Source: BP-464 sp045805505
GTDB taxonomy: Bacteria > Actinomycetota > Thermoleophilia > Solirubrobacterales > Solirubrobacteraceae
Assembly (NCBI GenBank): GCA_045805505.1
Contig: JBJMLA010000104.1
Span: forward strand, 51,509 to 115,508
Direction: 5' to 3'
DNA length: 64,000 nt
Part shown: piece after piece, positions 59,733 through 64,000 of the stretch
Position numbering within the stretch: position 1 is the stretch's first letter
Layout: each line of letters begins with the position of its first letter
Notes under the pieces: generated by a model
Seen by the model: the letters and a program-made list of their open reading frames with translations, nothing else
The model's database searches: none
Told to the model about the DNA's origin: nothing
Translations under genes and position numbers: made by a program

Positions 59733-60511
59733 CCGCCGAGCAGGCGCGCCGCGCGGCGCGGGCTCAGCCGCGCGCGCAGCGGCGAGCGGTGCGTCGCGGT
59801 GTCGGTCCACCACTCGCGCGCGAGCGCGCGCAGCGGGTAGTCGTCGAGCTCGAGGAACGCGCGGTAGCCCAGCCACTCGCGCCGGGAGCGCGCGTAGATG
59901 TCGCGCAGGGGGTCGTGGGTGTGATCGTGGTCGACGACGAGATCGGAGCCGACCACGTGGGTCCAGCCGCGGTCGAGCCACCACCACGCCCACTCCTTGT
60001 CCTCGGCGCCGGGCAGGTCGTCGCGGAACGGGCGCTGCTCCCACAGCTCGCGCCGGAACGCGCCGGCGGCGTTCGAGTAGCCCCACAGCGGCCGCCGCCG
60101 CGCCAGCGCGATGTCCTGATGGACGCGCCCGTGCAGCGGCGCGCCGTCGACGTCGTAGCGATCGCCGCTCGCGCACGCCACACCGTCCTCGGCACACGCA
60201 CCGGCCAGACGCCCGAGCCAGCCGTCGTCGAGCGGGACGGCATGGCCCGACAGCGCGACGCAGATCGGCGCGCTCGTCGCCGCGACGCCCGTGTTGAGCG
60301 CGCCGCCGAACGTGAACGACGCCGCGGGGATCTCGATGACGTGCACGCCGCGCGCGCGCACGATGTCGAGCGTCGCGTCGGTCGAGCCGGAGTCGACGAC
60401 GACGATCTCGGCGCCGCTGAGCGCCTGGGCCGCGAGCCCGTCGAGCACCGTGCCGATCTTGGCGGCCTCGTTGCGCGTCCGGATGACAACGCTTACAGGA
60501 AAGACATGCAT
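59669..60511 (-). CDS. Family-2 glycosyltransferase
   Basis: A 280-residue GT-A fold glycosyltransferase. It starts VSVVIRTRNEAAKIGTVLDG, has EIVVVDSGSTDATLDIV and the rhamnosyltransferase-like PFRDDLPGAEDKEWAWWWL (ED-type acid). The C-terminus (about 255-280) is basic then Ser-rich and overlaps TetR. There is no membrane anchor. It would add a sugar to a surface polymer. ATG 60511 follows TCGTAT by 6 nt. Confidence 0.87.
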   Translation of the reverse strand: MHVFPVSVVIRTRNEAAKIGTVLDGLAAQALSGAEIVVVDSGSTDATLDIVRARGVHVIEIPAASFTFGGALNTGVAATSAPICVALSGHAVPLDDGWLGRLAGACAEDGVACASGDRYDVDGAPLHGRVHQDIALARRRPLWGYSNAAGAFRRELWEQRPFRDDLPGAEDKEWAWWWLDRGWTHVVGSDLVVDHDHTHDPLRDIYARSRREWLGYRAFLELDDYPLRALAREWWTDTATHRSPLRARLSPRRAARLLGGYSARASSTTAGSAASSTVSS

Positions 60512-60572
60512 CGACCGATACGATCTCAGAGCCGGTCCCCCCACCGGCAGTCCCCCACTGCAAGGACGAGAG

Positions 60573-62261
60573 ATGCTGTCTTCCCCGCTGCGGCTTCCCC
60601 AGCTGCTGCTGTCCACCTTCGCGCTGCTCGCGCTCTGCGCCCCTGCCGCCTTCGCCGACTCGGCGCGGCAGAAGCACTTCGACGCCACGACGTCGGCCTT
60701 CCGCGCCGCCAAGCAGAACATCCCCGTCAGCGATCCCGGGCCGCCTCCCGGCGCCCAGGTGCTCAAGTACAAGTTCGGCCCGATGCGCATCCTGCCGGGC
60801 CAGAACAAGATCAGCATCGATCTGCAGAGCCAGCGCCCGAACGTCGACGGCTACATCGTCGGCTTCCGCCCCGGCCTCGTCTACGCCGATGGCACGAGCC
60901 CGTCGGTCAAGGTCATCCACCTGCACCACGCGGTGTGGCTGGTGGGCGAGGGCCAGAACGTCAAGCCGACCTTCGCCGCGGGCGAGGAGAAGACCTACTT
61001 CAACGCGCCGCGTGGCTTCGGCTGGCGCTACCAGTCCGACCCGTCCAAGCAGACCTGGCTGATCAACCACATGATCCACGACCTCACGTCGCAGCCGCAG
61101 GAGGTCTACATCACCTACACGCTGTGGTTCATCCCCGACACCGCTCCCGAGGCCGCGTCGATCACCAAGATGAACACGCTGTGGATGGACGTCGAGGGCC
61201 TCAAGCCCTACCCGGTGTTCAACGCGCTGAAGGGGACCGGGACCAAGGGCCGCTTCACCTACCCCGACCAGGCCAAGAACCCCTACGCAGGCGTCGACCA
61301 CAACCGCAACGAGTGGGTCGCCGACCACGACGGCACGCTCGTCTCGACGGCCGGCCACCTGCACCCGGGCGGCCTGTGGACCGACCTGGACATCACCCGT
61401 GACGGCGTGACCAAGCGGATCTTCCGCTCGCGCGCGAACTACTTCGAGCCGAGCGGCGCGGTGTCCTGGGACGTCGCGATGTCCGCCGCGTCGGACAAGT
61501 GGCGGGTGAACTTCAAGAAGGGCGACGTCATCTCGACCAGCGCGACCTACGACACCACCAGGGCCTCCTGGTATGAGGTCATGGGGATCATGGTCGTCGG
61601 GATGACCGACGCGCCCGTCGCCGGCGGCGTCGACCCGTTCACCGGCACGATCGACCAGAGCGACACGCTCACGCACGGCCGGCTGAAGGAGAACATCGAC
61701 TCGAACGTCGGCATCTCGACCGGTCTGCAGAACCCGATCGCGCGCCGCGCCGGCCCCTACCAGGACCGGATCACGATCAAGAACTTCGTCTACAGCCAGG
61801 GCGACCTCTCGCGCGGCGGCAAGACCGGCCGGCCGCCGCTCGTGCGGCAGGGCAGCTCGCTGACGTTCGTCAACCAGGACAACCCGCTGACCGTCCGCTT
61901 CCACACGGTGACGTCGTGCAAGCTGCCGTGTACGAAGTCCGGCGGCATCGGCTACCCGCTGGCCGACGGCCCGTTCGACTTCGACTCGGGCGAGCTGGGT
62001 TTCGGCCCGACGATCCCGGAGGCGCTCGTCGGCGGCACCGGGGGCACCGTCCCGTTCACGGCCGCGGTCGACACGCCGACCTCGGATGACAACTGCGCCG
62101 CGATCGACGGGCTGACCCAGGTCATCTCCGACGGTTGCGTCGGCACGACGATCTACAAGACGCCGAAGAACCTCAACCCCGGGACCTACGCGTACTTCTG
62201 CCGCGTGCACCCGTTCATGCGCGGCGCGTTCCGCGTGGTGAAGGGCAAGAAGAAGTCCTAG
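60573..62261 (+). CDS. Secreted two-domain copper protein with C-terminal cupredoxin
   Basis: A 562-residue exported protein with signal peptide (QLLLSTFALLALCAPAAFA). The first domain (about 45-380) is beta-rich with His-rich motifs IHLHHAVW, INHMIHD and TAGHLHPGGLW, reminiscent of copper type-II monooxygenase folds. The C-terminal domain (about 405-562) is cupredoxin-like, with a His in VRFHTVTSC and Cys-His-Met in YFCRVHPFMRGAFRV. AAGGA stands before the ATG at 60573. Copper binding is a prediction from motifs; activity unknown. Confidence 0.78.
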   Translation: MLSSPLRLPQLLLSTFALLALCAPAAFADSARQKHFDATTSAFRAAKQNIPVSDPGPPPGAQVLKYKFGPMRILPGQNKISIDLQSQRPNVDGYIVGFRPGLVYADGTSPSVKVIHLHHAVWLVGEGQNVKPTFAAGEEKTYFNAPRGFGWRYQSDPSKQTWLINHMIHDLTSQPQEVYITYTLWFIPDTAPEAASITKMNTLWMDVEGLKPYPVFNALKGTGTKGRFTYPDQAKNPYAGVDHNRNEWVADHDGTLVSTAGHLHPGGLWTDLDITRDGVTKRIFRSRANYFEPSGAVSWDVAMSAASDKWRVNFKKGDVISTSATYDTTRASWYEVMGIMVVGMTDAPVAGGVDPFTGTIDQSDTLTHGRLKENIDSNVGISTGLQNPIARRAGPYQDRITIKNFVYSQGDLSRGGKTGRPPLVRQGSSLTFVNQDNPLTVRFHTVTSCKLPCTKSGGIGYPLADGPFDFDSGELGFGPTIPEALVGGTGGTVPFTAAVDTPTSDDNCAAIDGLTQVISDGCVGTTIYKTPKNLNPGTYAYFCRVHPFMRGAFRVVKGKKKS

Positions 62262-62654
62262 ATGCCGTGGTGGAAGTGGGCCCTCGCGGTCGGCGCTGTC
62301 GTCGCCGTCGCGTGGGCCCTCTTCGTCGTGGTGCTGCTGATCACCGGGCGCCGCTCGGAGGCCCGCGCGCTCGCGGGCTTCGTCCCCGACTGCATCGTGC
62401 TGGTCCGGCGCCTGCTCGCCGACGAACGGGTGCCGCGGTCGCGCAAGCTGCTGCTGGCCGGGCTGCTCGCCTACCTCGCGCTGCCGATCGACCTGGTGCC
62501 CGACTTCATCCCCGTCGCCGGGCAGCTCGACGACCTGCTGATCCTGGCGCTCGTCCTGCGCGCGGTGCTGCGCTCGGCCGGGCCGGAGCTCGTCGGCGAG
62601 CTGTGGCCCGGGCCCGAAGCGTCGCTGCGCGTCGTCCTGCGCGCGGTGGGCTAG
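62262..62654 (+). CDS. YkvA/DUF1232 family membrane protein
   Basis: A 130-residue protein starting directly after the copper-protein gene (no gap). An N-terminal membrane segment (about 5-28) precedes the DUF1232 motif LAYLALPIDLVPDFIPVAGQLDDLLILALVL. Function unknown. Its TAG overlaps the convergent HprK-like gene's stop in a CTAG. Confidence 0.87.
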   Translation: MPWWKWALAVGAVVAVAWALFVVVLLITGRRSEARALAGFVPDCIVLVRRLLADERVPRSRKLLLAGLLAYLALPIDLVPDFIPVAGQLDDLLILALVLRAVLRSAGPELVGELWPGPEASLRVVLRAVG

Positions 62655-63367
62655 CCCAGCAGCGCGCGAGCGACCTCGTCGGCCTCCCCGCGCGGGCCTT
62701 CGAGCACGCGGGCGCCGGCCGCCGCGCGGTGCAGCGCGTCGAGCACGCGCGCGGGCTCCGCCCGGCCCTGGCCGGCGTGCGCGAGCAGCAGCAACGCGCC
62801 CTCGGCCGCCGTCCGCTCGGCCGGCGCCCAGCGGGCCCCCGGCACGAACGTCGTGGCCACGATCAGCCCGACCGGCAGCGGCTCCCGGTGGCCGGGTGCG
62901 CGGACGCGGGCCGGCGCGCTGCCGTCGCGGCCGCGCAGCGTCATCGGCCGCGCGTAGGGGTGGACGCAACCCTCCCTGTCGATGACCGCGTACTCGTCAG
63001 AGCAGTAGGCGGCGCCGGCACGGACGAGCGCGGCGACGAGCTCGCTCTTGCCGGCGTGCGTCGCCGCCGGCAGCACGATCGCGGCTCCGCGGTGCGCGAC
63101 GACGCCCGCGTGCACGAAGACGTGGTCCGGCGCGTGGGTGGCGATGTGCTTGCGCAGTGCGGCGTCAAGGGCGGCGATCTCGCCCTCGGTGTCGATGGGG
63201 AAGACCGCCCCTCCGGTGGCCGGCACGTGACCCGGCGGCAGCAGCGATTCGACCTCGCCGGCGAGGTCGGCCGTCGCCGCATCGATGACGAACGGCACCC
63301 CGAACAGGGACCGGTTGAGCAGGTGGCGTCTCACCGCACCGGGTTCTGTATCTTTGGGCACAAGCAC
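62651..63367 (-). CDS. HprK-like P-loop protein
   Basis: A 238-residue protein resembling the HPr-kinase-related proteins found beside PqqD-like genes. The P-loop is LPAATHAGKSELVAAL, with GK-S preserved but the first Gly replaced by Ala. CSDEYAVID and the later PVGLIVATTFVPGA are typical. No HPr partner is near. GTG at 63367 and 63361 are equally possible starts. It diverges from the PqqD-like gene, its usual partner in RiPP and related modification loci. Confidence 0.78.
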   Translation of the reverse strand: MLVPKDTEPGAVRRHLLNRSLFGVPFVIDAATADLAGEVESLLPPGHVPATGGAVFPIDTEGEIAALDAALRKHIATHAPDHVFVHAGVVAHRGAAIVLPAATHAGKSELVAALVRAGAAYCSDEYAVIDREGCVHPYARPMTLRGRDGSAPARVRAPGHREPLPVGLIVATTFVPGARWAPAERTAAEGALLLLAHAGQGRAEPARVLDALHRAAAGARVLEGPRGEADEVARALLG

Positions 63368-63383
63368 TCAGGGGAGGCCCGGC

Positions 63384-64000
63384 ATGGAACAGCCGAACAG
63401 CAGGGCGTTCGAGCTCGTCCGAGAGCTCGATGGGGAGTTGATCATCGTCGATCCGCGCCACGACGTGGCGCACCGCCTCGCGCCGGACGCGGCCGCGGTC
63501 TGGCGCGCGTGCGACGGCACCCGCAGCCCCGCCGCGCTGGCCGGCTGCACCGGGCTCTCCGCGGACACGGTGAGCGCCGCGCTCGCCGACCTGCGCGAGC
63601 TGGACCTGCTCGACGACGGCGCGTCGCAGACCCGCCGCACGGTCCTGCGCCGCGTCCTGGTCGGTGGCGCCGTGGTGACCGGCATCCCGCTGATCACCTC
63701 GGTGGCGCTTCCCACCGCCGCCCAGGCCTTCGACAGCCAGCCGCACATGCAGCCGCGGACCGAGCCGCCGCCCACCCGGTACGAGAGCAACAGCTCGACC
63801 ACGACCTCCAGCACGAGCACGACGACAGGCAGCAGCGCCGAGCCCACGGCGACCATCACGCCCAGCAGCCGCCCGCCACGCCCGGCGCCCGGTGGGGCGC
63901 GGGGCGAGCTCGCCAAGCCACGGCGCAAGCGCAAGCGCCGGCGGCTGCCCGCCGTCGCCGGCACCCACGCGACGAGCGCGCCGGGCGGCGGCGCCGCGGG
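63384..64000 (+). CDS. PqqD-like domain protein with membrane segment, 3' end outside window
   Basis: An open frame of 205 codons reaching the right edge. Residues 1-75 are PqqD-like (LDGELIIVDPRHDVAHRLAP, AAVWRACDGTRSP, LADLRELDLLDDG), the winged-helix that binds precursor-peptide leaders. A twin-Arg-like hydrophobic segment follows (RRTVLRRVLVGGAVVTGIPL), then Ser/Thr-rich and Arg/Lys-rich low-complexity sequence. The ribosome binding site GGGGAGG is strong. This fusion of PqqD to a signal-like segment is unusual; the rest lies beyond the window. Confidence 0.75.
   Translation, partial: MEQPNSRAFELVRELDGELIIVDPRHDVAHRLAPDAAAVWRACDGTRSPAALAGCTGLSADTVSAALADLRELDLLDDGASQTRRTVLRRVLVGGAVVTGIPLITSVALPTAAQAFDSQPHMQPRTEPPPTRYESNSSTTTSSTSTTTGSSAEPTATITPSSRPPRPAPGGARGELAKPRRKRKRRRLPAVAGTHATSAPGGGAA

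Overview
The window is about 70% G+C, densely packed, and reads as ordinary chromosome of a high-GC Gram-positive bacterium. Gene content fits the Solirubrobacterales/Thermoleophilia branch of Actinobacteria best: a HrdB-like primary sigma factor, FolE2, single-gene actinobacterial-style promoters, and many secreted proteins with alanine-rich signal peptides. That placement is inference; there is no rRNA in the window. I see no tRNA, CRISPR array, integrase, transposase or prophage gene.

Layout. 0-6 kb: an ECF sigma factor cut by the left edge, the primary sigma factor, folE2, pgsA, an EamA exporter and a PAS histidine kinase. 6.0-12.4 kb: the most distinctive locus, two divergent operons encoding TasA/CalY-like fibre subunits with SipW-type signal peptidases. 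The left arm also carries an EAL c-di-GMP phosphodiesterase and the histidine kinase. The right arm ends in a large LamG-domain surface protein with a very basic tail. 12.4-15 kb: aldo/keto reductase, Ca2+/H+ antiporter, ClpP. 15.3-26.6 kb: small-molecule hydrolases, a secreted TIM-barrel-like protein, cupin, HD-GYP protein, RibD-like reductase, Pcm, and a compact five-gene run (nucleotidyltransferase, DUF72, uracil-DNA glycosylase, NUDIX, STAS). 26.7-40.7 kb: SigX5-type ECF sigma, secreted hydrolase, DsbA/FrnE-like oxidoreductase, SGNH esterase, reductases, YqgE, a coiled-coil protein, a molybdopterin oxidoreductase and a ceramidase-like secreted enzyme. 40.9-42.5 kb: glnK-amtB. 42.7-48.4 kb: SpoIIE phosphatase, an ECF sigma fused to a membrane tail, and secreted proteins. 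48.4-59.7 kb: phosphotriesterase-like, acyl-CoA synthetase, cupredoxin, a second copy of the secreted hydrolase, amidohydrolase, cupin, YciH, enoyl-CoA hydratase and TetR. 59.7-64 kb: glycosyltransferase, a two-domain copper protein, YkvA, then an HprK-like/PqqD-like divergent pair running off the right edge.

Two architectural rules run through the window. Many genes carry a TANNNT -10 box 6-8 nt before the start codon, so much of the transcription is probably leaderless. Convergent neighbours either overlap at their stop codons, seven times in exactly one CTAG tetranucleotide, or are separated by a dispersed repeat. That repeat contains 46-bp palindromic modules of fixed geometry (9-5-6-6-6-5-9) whose inner stem covaries between copies. 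It and the TasA/SipW locus are the parts most likely to be new.
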